64,000 nt of DNA from Hymenolepis diminuta (taxonomy: Eukaryota; Platyhelminthes; Cestoda; Cyclophyllidea; Hymenolepididae). The notes under the pieces are model-generated. The model ran no database searches. It was given only the letters and a program-made list of their open reading frames with translations, and was not told where the DNA came from. Location: positions 1 to 64,000 of the forward strand of contig CAADRB010000088.1 of the NCBI GenBank assembly GCA_900708905.1, in the 5' to 3' direction. Positions within the stretch are counted from its first letter, which is position 1; the number at the start of each line of letters is the position of its first letter. The position numbers and the translations under genes were made by a program. Shown here piece by piece: positions 14,309-26,574 of this stretch.

Positions 14309-14629
14309 ATGGGATAGTAAGTGAAATCATGCGATAGTAAATAGTCTAATAATAAGGGGTAAGGGAGAGGCAATCGAATAGAAGGCGGGAGTAAAGTCGG
14401 GCGTATCAAAGGGGTATTACTTAATTGGATTTTTTTTCGATTCGGGTTATGCACTACTTCATTGACGGAGTGTTTGCACGTTCCAGAATTCAAATCTCAT
14501 GATTTATCCCCGGGATTACTGAATGACCTCTTGACCACGATGTCCAGTTCTGATGGATTTTATTTTCTAAAGGCCGTGAATGTAGGATAATGCTTGATCA
14601 CGTGAATTTACCAGGACAGAATTCATACA
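14309..14629 (-). repeat. Interspersed repeat R1 in right arm
   Basis: Mirror of 7740-8060; the two are identical, while other R1 copies are strongly diverged from them. Confidence 0.68.
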
Positions 14630-17600
14630 AAAGCACATAACGTCAAGACACAGTGGGCAGTCATCGTGGAGATTGAGTATAAATGGTAAATGTGTGTTTC
14701 TCAAATGCTATTCAATATAGATTCATCTAAATGGTCTTTATGTGAGTACTGAGGGCCACTTCCGCAAAAGCAATGATTCACATTGTAATAGCCAAATGTT
14801 CCAAAGCCCAATTTTCACCGATTTATCTTCTCAGTATTTGGATGATTTCATATCGACTATATTCAGAGGCTGTTGGCCAGTTGATTTAATTGAATGGCGA
14901 ATCAAGTCACTTGTTTCATTTTTGCCTTCTTGTAGCCATGAGAGCAAAGGCATTATAAACATAGTAGAGGTCAGTTGAATTCACTCAAGGTGAACTCTAA
15001 GTTTCATATGAACCTCCTTTTTATATGCAGCGTATGATAATCTTTGAATTTGGTAGTATGTTACTTTAATAATTTTCTAGTAGTGTGCGTCATCCCACTG
15101 AAATGCATTCTATTCGAGTACACCGCATACGCGTATGTGCAAGCGCTGGCCGGACTAGTCATTGTGTTTTTATATTTGTGTGATTAATGGTACTGGCACA
15201 TAGCCAAGTTTCTCTCACTCACCTGAATGTCACAAGACAGAATGCTACTACTGTTGATTTTTAAAGTAGTATATAAAATTGCGAAAGCTCTAAATGCTCA
15301 GAGCGTCTGTTGTAACGTGCTCTTTCGTTTTAGTAGTATAATTGAAAACTAATTTCACAGCTGACTACGATTTTGCAAAACTACTGATTTATCTTAATTT
15401 AAGTAATTACCTCATTTGTAAGTTATCTGTTGTTTAGTTACAGTAACCCATTGAAGGAATCCTTTTTTTCTAACACTTATCTTTCACAAAAGGAAGTTAC
15501 CGTGGGGGTCTCCCTGATTGAGAAACTCACATTATTTCTGGCGAAAATTAACCGATCCAGTTGGTCGTTTCGATCACTGCATGAGAATCGCGAATTAGCT
15601 AATCGCTGCGCTTACTGTCTGTGTATTGGTTAATTTATCGAAAAGGGACAATCAAGGCATGTTCCAAAAACAATAATCTTTTGGGATATTTCCAATGATG
15701 AAATATGGTGAAATTGGTCACCCGTTAATAAGCGACCTATTGGCCGAGCGATAGCATTTATAAAATCTACTACTAAAGTTCACCTCTACTGAGCTCTACT
15801 ATGCTTAAAGTGGCTTCGAGTCTCATCTACCTTCTTTCATGACTTCGAGTAGATACAAATGAATCAAAGTGAGGTAACCGACCTTAAAGTTAGGTCAACT
15901 AGTCAACAAGTTCTGACTATCCTGGATGTGAAGTCATTCAAAAACCCAGAGATTAAATCATGATGATTGACCCTTAGAATATTTGAGTACTAAAAATTGA
16001 ATTATGTCCCTTTTGAGAACGTAGACAACTCAATGCTTCGCTGGATGTATCTGATCGACCCCCTCTCCTGGTTTCATTCTCTGCCTTGGTATTTTGCATG
16101 TTTAGATGCTACCCCATGTTTAAGACTTTTTGCTTTGCATTAGTGAGAATAAACTACTGAATTGGGCTAAGGAAATAAAACAATATATGAAGTTATTTGA
16201 TGTTTGGATGAAGCAGGTTCGGTTTAAATTGATTTGTAGTGAAGTTTATGTATACGTTTTGAAATTTGTGTTTCGAGGAATGTTATTTTAATAAGTAACT
16301 CCCCCCTCCCCCTCCCCACCAAAATTCCTTATATGCATTAGTGCAGTGCGACGAAGAATAGCTTAACATATGTTGGTTTTTGTTCTTTCTCCCAATAACA
16401 ATATGACCTCGATACTCATCATTTTTATAGGCAGCGGAAGGTGTGACAAACAGGGGTTAAGATGAAGCACGCTTTCTTAAACGAGCTTTTAATGCTAACT
16501 GGAATAAATTGAAGGCTTCACCTTTTCGTTGTCCTGTCTTCTTTACTTCTGAAGTGCTCATTTGGTATGCCTACCTCCGAAATTTTCACTGAGTATCCAC
16601 TGTAATGTTCTGGAAAATACGTGCAAAAGATCCGAAGCCTCCCGTCTTAACTCGATCATGTAATTTATTGTGTGAATTAGAGCTGATTAGATGGATAAAC
16701 TAGGCACATTTGAGAACAATGAGGTAGGTGATCATTACTCAAGCTGCCGAGTCTCAAAGGAGCTTATCATGAGGTCTGACAATGAGAGCCCCGATACTGA
16801 TCACAAATAGTTTAGGGTGCCCATTGAGTTAACACTATGACTAGTTACCCAAACTCCGAAGAGGATACAAATCTTGTAGCTCAAATGCATATATAAAGAA
16901 TGATTGCCTACTTGATTGAACAATAATGCAGCAGTGACGAGATTCCATTCTTAACTTTGAAGAAGCAGTACTAGAAAACTTAGTGATATGAGAAGTCACT
17001 GGCGAATCAGACTTTACAAGTCCTTCTGGTAAACTTCTTTGCCCATTAAATGGATACAGGTATTGTGTGAAGAAAAGGATGGCTGTAAAATCTACTTCTA
17101 TTTGAAGTATAAGATTACGGTAGAATAAAAGCGCAGTTGATCTACTGATCCTTGAGCTCAAATGTAGTAAGGTTTTTTCTGATTCCCTGTCTCAACTCTT
17201 TACTCGGTCTTAAAACTTGAACTATCTTCCCCTCCCTATATGTTTGGATTTTTCCCCATGGACTAAAAATTGTAAAATCCCTTTGCTTTGCTATGAGGAA
17301 TAAAAGAAAGAATTGAGCTCTATTGACACAATTCTTCAAGGTGATAGATGGATAATATAATTTTACGGTTCAACCGAATTACATCTTTGAGGTTTTTGCT
17401 TATTCGAAATCTCAACTTTACTCCGTGATTTGCTCCCACGTAGATGTATTTTTACAATATTTCGGTTGAAATACTGAGTTAATTAACGCCTTACTCCTGC
17501 TTAAGAATGTCGGCTTCATGGAAAAAACAACTGTTCTTCCTTGAACAAGTAACTATCGCCTCCCATCTTCCCCCCATAATAACGGTCCTTAATTTCGAAT

Positions 17601-17879
17601 GAAGGCAAAATTTGCTAACTAAGTCGTTAGCATTATAATTTAACTTTTAATCGTACAACTAGTTGAGAGAATTGGACGTGTTATCCACAAAATCTATTGT
17701 GAATTGATGACTACGTAGAAGTTGGTGGATTATTACCTATTCATTTCTCAAAAGTTATGCCGGATCCACAGTCTTTAAATGAGCACCTTGGAACTCTCTG
17801 ACTCAAACCTCCAACTGTCTTGCCAAGACGTGCTTATCATTTCCCGGTATTCTCGAACTGGCCCGTTTTATTTAAGGGT

Positions 17880-18090
17880 ACTATAGGCCCCAAGCGTGTT
17901 AGAAGCAGGCTTGCGGCCTTCTTGGACCAAAAGGAAGCACACGCCTGTACATAGAGTGGATCGATGAGGAAATCAGACTGGAAGCTCCGTGTGGCCATTG
18001 ACTTCATCAGACTATACAGTTGTCGGTCCCTTTCGCACTTACTTCATCATGAAGGTGGGCGGATTTGAGGTTTTATATACCTTTGTCCAT
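17880..18090 (+). repeat. Interspersed repeat R2 in right arm
   Basis: CAAGCGTGTTAGAAGCAGGC, GGAAGCACACGCCTGTACAT, AGAGTGGATCGATGAGGAAA, GAAGGTGGGCGGATTTGAGG. Related to 36330-36530, same strand. The arm copy is GC-richer and looks less decayed. Confidence 0.6.
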
Positions 18091-18099
18091 CCACAAGTC

Positions 18100-18590
18100 T
18101 TAGCATTCTGCTTTGGGAAGGGCGATTTGTTTAGCCTTTAGTCTAGATTCTACAAAGTAGAAGGATAGTCTCTCGTGTTTGGGCGAGTTGGTAATGGGTT
18201 TGGACATGAGACTTGGGACACCTTATTTCAGCAGTGTGTTGATGAGAGTCTTGTCACTTTCCCTCGATCCCTCCTGCATTGTCTTGGCTTTTAAGGTTCA
18301 CTTGTGGCTGACAGAAAGTGAGACGCGCGTCTCTCCACTGTCTAGCTTCTGATTGTCTCCTGTGTTACTATCTGCGGTCCACCGACTGAATAATTGCACT
18401 TTGAGGAGTACATTCACTCACGTGTGCATTCGTCCGTATGCGGTTCCATGTCCTCTCCTCTGAAGACGTTGTCTGAGAGAAGTCGTTGAACTTCAGTCTA
18501 CGAGGCTTCATCGTCATTCTCAGCTTCAGTGTCAACTTCCGATGCTAATTTTTTCTGCACATCTGAGGCCTTTTCTTTTTCTGCGTCGTC
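18100..18590 (-). pseudogene. Broken acidic, coiled-coil-like coding remnant (right arm)
   Basis: Mirror of 3779-4269, with the same stops. Confidence 0.3.
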
Positions 18591-20628
18591 CCGCTATCCG
18601 CTATCGGAGGCTAAATTAAGTTAGCTTTCTCTTCCTCCTTCTTTCTCTAGGTGAATACACAGTCATTTCATCTTCTTGAAGAGACATCAGTAATTCCTTT
18701 TTTCTTGAAGGGCGATGTTAGCTCTTTCATGCTCTGCTGAGTGACAATCTAGATCTCCTTAATGTTGAATAAATCAACTAAATGATTACATAAACCCATT
18801 GGGAGAAGTTTTTTGCATTAATGGGGAAGGCACTCTCTGGGGCCATTCTTTGAGAAACTCGTATTCTACTACCCTTCCTTTTGGCCATTATTCACCAAAA
18901 GTTTACGCTGAAGCATGTTTGGAGCACACAAACGCCTAAATAATAAGTTCATTTACCTAAAGGTCGTATTAAGAATACGAATTGGACAAGAGGATGCATA
19001 AATGTAAAAATCTAGTTCATTGAAAAAAAGAGCTCTGCAAGATTTTATTATTCCATTTTCTGCATTTTTTTGCATTTTCATCTTTGAATTGCAATGTTTG
19101 GTTATATTCAATGTAAAAATTTTCTCTTCATTTCTTTGAGCAGTCTTGAATTTGGAATAAAAATGCAAATTTTCACATCCGGCAGCGCAAAAAAAGAGAA
19201 GAGTGGTTGCATTGCCGTTGTTTTCACGCCTGTCTTATCCGACAAGATTTTTAAGCTAACGGGACTCGGCACTGCTCAAGTAGTAGTAGAAGCCTAAATA
19301 ATCTTTCTCCTATTAAATCCCTAGGTCGAAAAGTACACTTGATTGCTTTATTATATACTAACGACCGTCTGTTTATTTATAAAACAAGCATGCATTGTAC
19401 TATTAGGATGTATAGATAGCATTTATTAAAATATTTTGGAGATAGTAGGGTGATTTGGTCCATGGAGTTCAGGATTTTTAATTTGTGTATCACTCAGCTT
19501 AGGTTGAAGTATATGTACTGAGAATTCTTGGCTGGTACAACAGCCATGCAATCAATCTTTCAACTTTTTGCTTCCGGATGTAAGTTTTTTATGATCCTTC
19601 TGAATACATCTGATTACAAATTGGAGGGAAATATGAATATGAATAAAACATTAATTAAATTTGAAAAGAAGATCGAATCTACAGATGGGAACATCAAAAT
19701 GCACGAAGCGAAATCATCGATTTCCGCATGCCTTTCCGGTTAATGTTCTAGAACTTGAAAATTATGCTTCCATTTGTCTAATTCGCGTCCTTGGTACGAT
19801 TTGTTAATAAATGGAGTGAATAGTTCTCTATTGAAAATATGGACAGCTCAATGCTCCCGAATTCAAATAAAGTGCGACCTGTGATTTGCCGACTTTATTG
19901 CCAGCTTATGGCCTATCCCTTCTTATGTTTCATTTCTTATTGGACCTTTCTTTATTCAGGGGCTTTCTTGTGAATAAAACTTGTAGGCCTTTTTGCTGTG
20001 CAATACCAATATAACGAGCATGGGAATTCTCTATCTTCTGAACTGCGGTAGGTAATGAAAATCACCGCCGATCACGTCCATTAAAGAAAAGCGTTCTGCA
20101 ATACTCATCCAGTTAAAAGCCGGCATTCCTCAATCTCTTTATCGGCGTTTGATCCTACCGTTTACTTGATGTCTACCGAGGAAATTTGATCTGAATGATT
20201 TCTGACTTGATTGATGTACATGTTGACCGCTACCTATGTATTCCATTTCTGAGGCTATCTGTTTTTATTCTCTAAATAGTTGATTGTGGTTGATTGTATT
20301 GTATCTATCACCTTTAGTGAGACTGTTTTCATTACTTTTTTTCATTGAAAGCTTTCAAGAGTATGAATGCCTCTGTTATTGACTCAATGCAAGGTGGGCT
20401 CGATCTGTGATTAGTGTCTTTTGAACATTGAGACCGTTGTATGAAAAATAAGTAATATGTCAAAGTGTCCCTTGTTCAGGTGGTCCTCTATCTCTGAATT
20501 GTTTGTAGGGAAGACAAATTACAATTCACACATGTACATTAGAATCGGTAAAATATCCTAGTATTATTTCTCGGTCTTCAAAACTTTTCTACATCTTTTT
20601 TACCCTAGTGGCGAAGTAGTCAACATGT

Positions 20629-20749
20629 ACGTATAATAAGTCGGAGATCAGGAGGTCAGTGCACATCCAGGCCTGAGTGTGTGCCAATGAGCATTGAACA
20701 CGTGGCCTCCTACTTCGCAGACGAGCACATTAACCTCTAGAGTTGAGTA
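20629..20749 (-). repeat. tRNA-like SINE piece in right arm
   Basis: Mirror of 1620-1740. Confidence 0.42.
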
Positions 20750-21541
20750 ATTTGTAGTTGACTATGGCAGTAGGAGAAAGGAAGACTATTACTGTTGTAT
20801 CAACGCTTTTTTGAAATACGACAGTAATCGACAGTATGCAAACCAGTGGCAAGGTAGCCAGAAAGTGGAGAGCCAGTAGTTGTCTGGAGCAGTAGCGACC
20901 TGCTTGTTCAGCTGTGCTGCAATCAGTTGTGTGTTGGCTGATCAGAGAGCGTCCACTTATGTACTTCAAGAAGGCTTTCAGCCACCAATTATGATCGGGA
21001 CATGAGATCATTGCGCAAAGAGGTCAATTAGAGGCTAGTGACACTGGTATATCTTTGATGTCGAAGTCGGGAAGTTAAGGTCAGGCTTAATCACAATGTG
21101 ATATAAATGCAAAGAAAATAATCGTGAAAATGTTCCCGAAAATGGGGTGAATTTGATGGAGATTTGATTAAAGGTTGAATTTGAAATGCCGTGTTGCAAT
21201 AGATACGGTCCAGATTAAACTTCTTATTATTAACGTCTATGTATTTTTCGGGATTTAAATTAATTTTTAATTAATTCGTGACGAAACATTTCAATATCTA
21301 TATTACATTGATCTCTATTTTAACCAGAATATTTCAGCGGTTAGCTTTATTTTGTTCTGCTATTCTACTCGATGCATTATTAGGTAGTGATTGAGGTCAA
21401 ATATGCAGTTCGAGAGCAGACGAAATTTGAGTCACTGTTTGATTAATAAATTTGAAATGTTCGTTTATATGGTCTTAAAATATGCCAAGACAAGATCGAA
21501 TAATTTTTTTTCTCAATCCTGACTCCTATTCCTATTTCCAG

Positions 21542-21604
21542 AAGGAGAAAGGAAACGATAAGAAAAAGAAGAAACGGGGAAAGAGGAAATGCCAACTGTT
21601 ATAA
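21542..21604 (+). CDS. ras: Ras exon 7: hypervariable polybasic tail and CQLL box, right copy
   Basis: A 60-nt coding segment plus TAA. It reads KEKGND, then a run in which 9 of the next 10 residues are Lys/Arg, then CQLL and stop. It follows directly after TCCTATTTCCAG and is in phase 0, exactly as exon 6 requires. The composition and the KEK opening are those of a K-Ras4B-type tail. In known CAAX proteins a terminal Leu favours geranylgeranylation by GGTase-I, whereas Met or Ser favours farnesylation. The combined protein is 186 residues, close to the usual 188-189. Reading through the exon 6 donor instead gives a short tail with no CAAX box, so this exon is needed. Confidence 0.9.
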   Translation, partial: KEKGNDKKKKKRGKRKCQLL

Positions 21605-22368
21605 TCATAGGACAACCCCATGAATTTATTAGTTAAGAAGCGCCGGCCATTTGATCATTAGTTCATCCTTATTGACCCTTCGAATCTCAAATGCGCATTC
21701 CTCAATGAAATAATCGCCCTCCCCTTCTGTTGAATTGACCTTTGACCTTTTTTCGATCAAGCGTCTGCAGGTGTACGCACAGTCCCCATTCTTCTCTCCT
21801 CTCCCTTCCCAAAATGCAATCTCGTTCCCCCTATGCTCGGTGACTTTGTGTACGATTCCCTTGCCCCTCTCCTTTTCTTCTTCTTCTTTGATTATTCTCC
21901 TCTTCCTCCTTCTCAGTTGTAAATAGATGACAATGATGATGCCGACGACGACGACGACAGACTCCGGCGTAATTTTATACCGAATTTAGTGTCCGCCTGA
22001 CTGCGTGTGTCTGTATGTATAAACAGTCTCTTTCGCCTCGCGCGCGCTCTCTTGTGCTACTCAGTCTCCCGGTGGCCCTCTTTGCTCTCCCTCTCTAATC
22101 TCTTCTCTTCTTCCCCTTTTGGTTAGTAGCGGATAGCCCGGTTCCTCTATCTCCCCTCCTGTCTGCCTTTGGATTGAAAAGGGAACATGATGACAACCAT
22201 CCTTTCCTTCCTTTGCTGATTTATTGTCTTGTTGCTGGCTCTGTCGCCTGTGTCACTACGCAATGACTCTATGACCTTGTCAGAAGGCATCTCTTTTTCC
22301 TCAGGTCCCAAAATCCGACCTAAGCGCCGTATTGATATAATTGTGGATGTTTGTGTCTCCTTTCCTCT
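21605..22368. other. Flank 3' of ras, right arm: pyrimidine-rich low-complexity DNA
   Basis: Likely 3' UTR and downstream flank of ras. CT-rich throughout 21780-22160, with a GAC run at 21944-21958 and a GCGCGCGC stretch near 22040. It is more GC-rich than the rest of the window. No gene is recognised; open frames here are low-complexity artefacts. Confidence 0.6.
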
Positions 22369-22369
22369 N
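22369..22369. other. Single ambiguous base (N) at the palindrome's outer end
   Basis: The only N in the window. It lies immediately outside the right arm, at the exact mirror of the position just before base 1. It sits in a C/T-rich run, so a consensus ambiguity or a scaffold join is equally possible. Confidence 0.95.
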
Positions 22370-22441
22370 CCCCCTCCCCCTCCTCCTCCTCCTCTTTGTC
22401 CATACATCTTTCTTGTCTCTCTCTCTCTCTCTCTCTCTCTC
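22370..22441 (+). repeat. CT-rich simple repeats: (CCT)n-like and (TC)13
   Basis: C/T-only tract with CCT/CTC triplets at 22370-22396, then a dinucleotide TC run at 22416-22441. It lies just outside the palindrome and is a plausible point for an assembly to stop or fold back. Confidence 0.9.
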
Positions 22442-24880
22442 ATTATGTCTATATATCCACAAAACGTATGTAATCGGGTACACTGTATCTCCTGTTCTAG
22501 CTATTTTAGGGCATATAGGCTGAAAATGAAATAAGATGTTACTTCTTGACTTTTCTTTGTGTATCTATTTGAAGACTCTTCTTTGCAGGGGAGATGTTAA
22601 TGATTTGTGATGAATTGTCAAGGATGAATTAATGTCTAGACACCAAAAGGAGTTGGAGATAATCGGCTTGCAATTCTATGCATCCAAAACAGGGTACTCG
22701 GAGGCTATTATTGCGGTATAAAATTGGAGCTTTCTGGGATGTCCACAGTTAATAATTACTTCCTAATCGTAAAATCTGGAATGGCTAAAGTCCCATCCCA
22801 GAACCGCTTAACTACCCGTCAAAATTAGGAGTTGGATGAGTGACCGAATACGTCTGTTGGTCTAAGACAAAGTGCAACCGTGGTTTGGAACCTCCGTTTT
22901 CTGCAGAAAATTAACAGTGAGCCTATTTAAGTGAGGGCCGGCCAATGAGTGCAATAGAATGGGGAGATTAAAGTGCAGGCAGCGAAGGGGAGTTTGCCGA
23001 CGTGAGAGGTAATCATCGTGTTTATGCGCAAGAGCACCAATGAAATCTAATCGACTTCTGTGTAATAAGGCATTACATTTCGTATCGCAGTACAGATAGT
23101 GGAATATGTATATTTGAGAAAAGGGATTGTTAAATGAAAAATGGAGTATTAAGGGGTGTAACTGCCTATCCGAAGGGTCTTAAACTAGGGTCACTGGATG
23201 TAGAACGGCAAATATTTGCCTTAAGGGGGAGAAAGAAGAGATGGCTGCAAAAGTGGGGGGTGGTTGAGGTGCCGTAGATTGGAGGAGCAAACTGCAAGTG
23301 AAAAGGGGCTGGCTGTAGTAGTTGGAGATAAGAGTTGAGGTAGGGGTAGGGTCGGGTGTTAGATCAAAAATGAATATTTATTGGTGTAGAGTTGTCAAGG
23401 CTGGTTGAAATAGTTTAAAGACGGTGAAGAAATTCAGATGGGAGTTTAGGGTTGAATATATGGCGAAACTGTTTTTTGTTGTGTCTAATGACGGCTTGAG
23501 TCGCCTTAGAAGTTTGATAGGCAAGACGGTAAAATCCGGTAATTAACAAACCAGCCTAAACATGAGCTTAACCACCCTTAAAAGGGTCGATTGGGTGGAA
23601 CTCATGAACATTTAATTCATACTTTTAGCTTCAGGTCTTCCATCGTGGGACATTCGATAAAGTTCTTAAATTCCTCTCCGACTATAAGTTCTTCCTCATG
23701 ACCAAGACCGTTAAAATTAAAATTACTTATCCAAGGCAGAAAATGGAGAGAATGATGATTGATCTAATAAAACCAGTTTCGAATATAAACTGATTTTAAG
23801 TGTTTGGTTCAGCTTGGAGTGTTTTTTGTTTGCTTCTGACAGCTTTACATTATTGCTATTGAATGTTATGCTATTCCATATGAAGTGATTTATTTATTTC
23901 AATCAATAAAAAATGATCTCATTAGATATACGGATTGTTGTTTTAAATAATTTTCGTTGCACGGGACGATGCTCACTAGGTTCATTCCTTTTGCACTGAA
24001 TTATCGATTATTGGATTTCTACGCTCGTGTCTGAATAGGTAACCTTGAAAATGATGAAATTATTGGCTAACAAGATTGCCAGTCTCTATATGAGCACATT
24101 TATTTACTTATTAAATGAACCGTCGGGTGAGATGCAAATCTTCTTCCGAGTAATTAAGGCCATAATGAAACTTTAATGGCCATATAGAAATGTAGCATGT
24201 ATTTCTAATAACATATCTATGTGCAACACGTGTTCGCTCACTGTGGAGGGAACGGAATGTTAAACTGAAAGAATTCGGTTTCAATATTTTAATAAGAGTT
24301 CTTTTTTGCTTCTGTTGCGATTAATGTCCGTTTTTTTTTGAAATCTTCATGCTCAAAAATCGTGTTAATATCATTTCGTCCCTTTGAAATTTACCTTAAA
24401 ATGTGAATGTTACCCGGAACTCTCACTAAATGCCGGTTTTTAAGGATGTATGGTTGCATTCGTCTGTATATTTATGATCAAATATTCCACGATAAATATA
24501 TGCCTGAAACATGCCTCAAATTAGATTTTAATATAAATATTACCTAACCATTTTATTAGATCAGTTGAATGAATGAATTCTCATTCACTTGGTATTAATT
24601 AAGTTAAAATATTGTAAGGTGGCACCATTCGCTTTGTCATTGTTAGAGAGCGGCTATCCAGTGTAAGTAAAGATTTTTAATTAATATAGATATGCTCGGC
24701 GTATTTCTTTTTCTGGTTTGATTGAAAAAATAAACTTCATCATACTTACCCGGTTTACTGGTATTAATGCTGTTCGAATCATTTAGATACACTTGGTGTC
24801 TCTTCAAGTTATTATTCTTAATCGGGCCCTGTGTTGATAGAGGGTGCTACAATTGCTCAGAACCCAAAGAGGTAGAAGAC
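22442..24880. other. Non-genic flank, purine-rich in part
   Basis: No coding segment is recognised. The plus strand at 22900-23480 is G/A-rich with several GGGG runs. From 23600 onward it becomes AT-rich with scattered poly-T. No repeat shared with the rest of the window was noticed. Confidence 0.5.
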
Positions 24881-24889
24881 AGATTAATC

Positions 24890-25200
24890 TAGTAACCAGA
24901 CCGAACTATTTATTCATATAATTAAAAACCAATTTGTACATATAGAATCGGGTTTGGTTGTATTGTGACTAGTAGGAAAAAACTGAACCAACCATTGGTC
25001 GCCATGCTCCAATATGACAGAATATGATTAGTCAGATAACAGATCGGTAGATGAGTGACGATTGATTTTGCCATGCTTTGATCTCTCATGGTTATGAAGC
25101 GGATGTGACGTGTTGGTAACGTGGAATTGATATTGAAATTCCGATGCACGACAAAGCATTGTTTTGCCTTCCAATCCGTGAGTCAGGAAATTTCGCTCAT
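24890..25200 (+). repeat. Interspersed repeat R4, copy 1
   Basis: Diverged similarity in the same orientation to 44740-44980. Shared blocks include TAGATGAGTGAC (copy 2 TAGATGAATGAC), a GACGTGTTG...ATTGATATT block, and AAAGCATTGTTTTGCCTTCC (copy 2 AAACATTGTCTCCTCTTCC). The order and spacing of the blocks are kept. The family is not recognised and no coding capacity is seen. Confidence 0.5.
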
Positions 25201-26572
25201 CGCTTTTGTTTAGTAGTTTATTCTTCCAGTTAGGTTATCAATTACCAATTTTCACTATCCTCGGCCTTGCTGTGACTCAGCACAAAATTGCCTTTGTTAT
25301 TATATGCACACTAATTTAAAGACTCTTATTGCAAACACCCGTTTCTTATTCCCTCTACCCCGTTCTTTATTTTCATTATTCTTTCTCACTTTATCTTGAT
25401 CTAAATTCCTCTTTCTGTAATTCTCCCAAGTTTCAATTACTGTTACACAGTATAACTTGCTACTTTAATTTGAGAATTTTGGGTGTTTCTTGTCATCCTT
25501 AGCTGCTAGCTGCTCTATAAAATGATCATTATGTAAACACCACTGATTTGACATGTCTATTTGACAACTCAAAATGAATCCGTATAGGCAAATGAACAGT
25601 AAGTCATAGTGGCTTTCAAGGTTAATGCCGTATTTTCTTACTTGATTATTTTACTGTCTTAACACTTTGTTCCGAATTAGAGTCTCAGTTAGTGTCACTG
25701 AATTATCCATAGATACTAGTTGACTCAGTTAACTAAACAGAAGTGTTAATATTCCATAAACATATATTAATTGAGTAAATACAATGGCATATACAGATTT
25801 AGGCTCCAATAAAACGATTGACTGATTGGCTAACCAATAAAAATCGTAGCTAAACTTATCTACCTGCTAAATACTGTAACAAGAAACAAATAAATCGAGG
25901 CGGTATGTCAACCAAGGAACCAAATCAAGGTCTTAATATTGTGGCCATATTCTTATTAATCTAAGAGTTAATTTATGGAATTTGAACATTAGGATATCAC
26001 GCACTGAACTACACTGCTTGTGAGAATACAGACAATTCAATGCTTTCATAATTCAAACGATGAAAGACTCAAGATTCACAAACTTCTTAATCAGCTTATT
26101 CTTCCTCTCCTTTTGCTATTCTCCTTCGAGTGCTATTTTAATAATAATAATAATACACGAATGCTCAAAAAAGAATGTTTTGAAAATATTCGAATCGAAT
26201 TTTAAACAATTCGGTTACGGAGAAACATATCAACCTGGCTCATTCTGCTAGTAAAGACGGTTAGGTCTGGAAATCTAGGTTTCAATTATTGGCTTACTAA
26301 CTTCTGCCCTTGATGTTTGGTAAAAATTATTCGCCTGACCTCGTAATGCCTATTTCATCTTATTCCATTAATTAACGTTTAGTCCAAACAATAACCTCAA
26401 TTAGTCTGTGGTATTTTCATCACTAATAAAGTTTAGTAAAGTCTATCAGAACAACATTTCATTTTAAAGATACGATTCAGACAGAGAGTAAATTACCTTC
26501 AATATAATATTTACTGTGAAAATAGGATAGATAGAAAGGGGATTTCAGTCTTGAAACCATAATTTACATATA
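25201..26572. other. Non-genic AT-rich DNA
   Basis: No convincing coding region. Around 26225-26300 there is a weak tRNA-like stretch with a B-box-like TAGGTTTCAAT, possibly a decayed SINE-like piece. An ATAATAATAATAAT run lies at 26142-26155. Confidence 0.4.
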
Positions 26573-26574
26573 TA

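Larger units (their letters stand above)
12623..21541 (+). other. Ras intron 6, right-arm copy (8.9 kb)
   Basis: Starts GTGAGT directly after the phase-0 end of exon 6 and ends in a pyrimidine-rich tract plus CAG before exon 7. It is over 100 times longer than the other five introns. Contents mirror the left arm: SINE-like tail (about 13905-14010), R1 repeat (about 14309-14629), R2 repeat (about 17880-18090), acidic coding-like remnant (18414-18590, minus) and tRNA-like SINE piece (about 20629-20749). No independent gene is recognised inside it. Confidence 0.85.

Noticed and set aside
22147..22534. Open frames across the N and CT repeats
   Set aside because: Low-complexity translations (Pro/Leu or Arg/Glu runs) crossing an ambiguous base.
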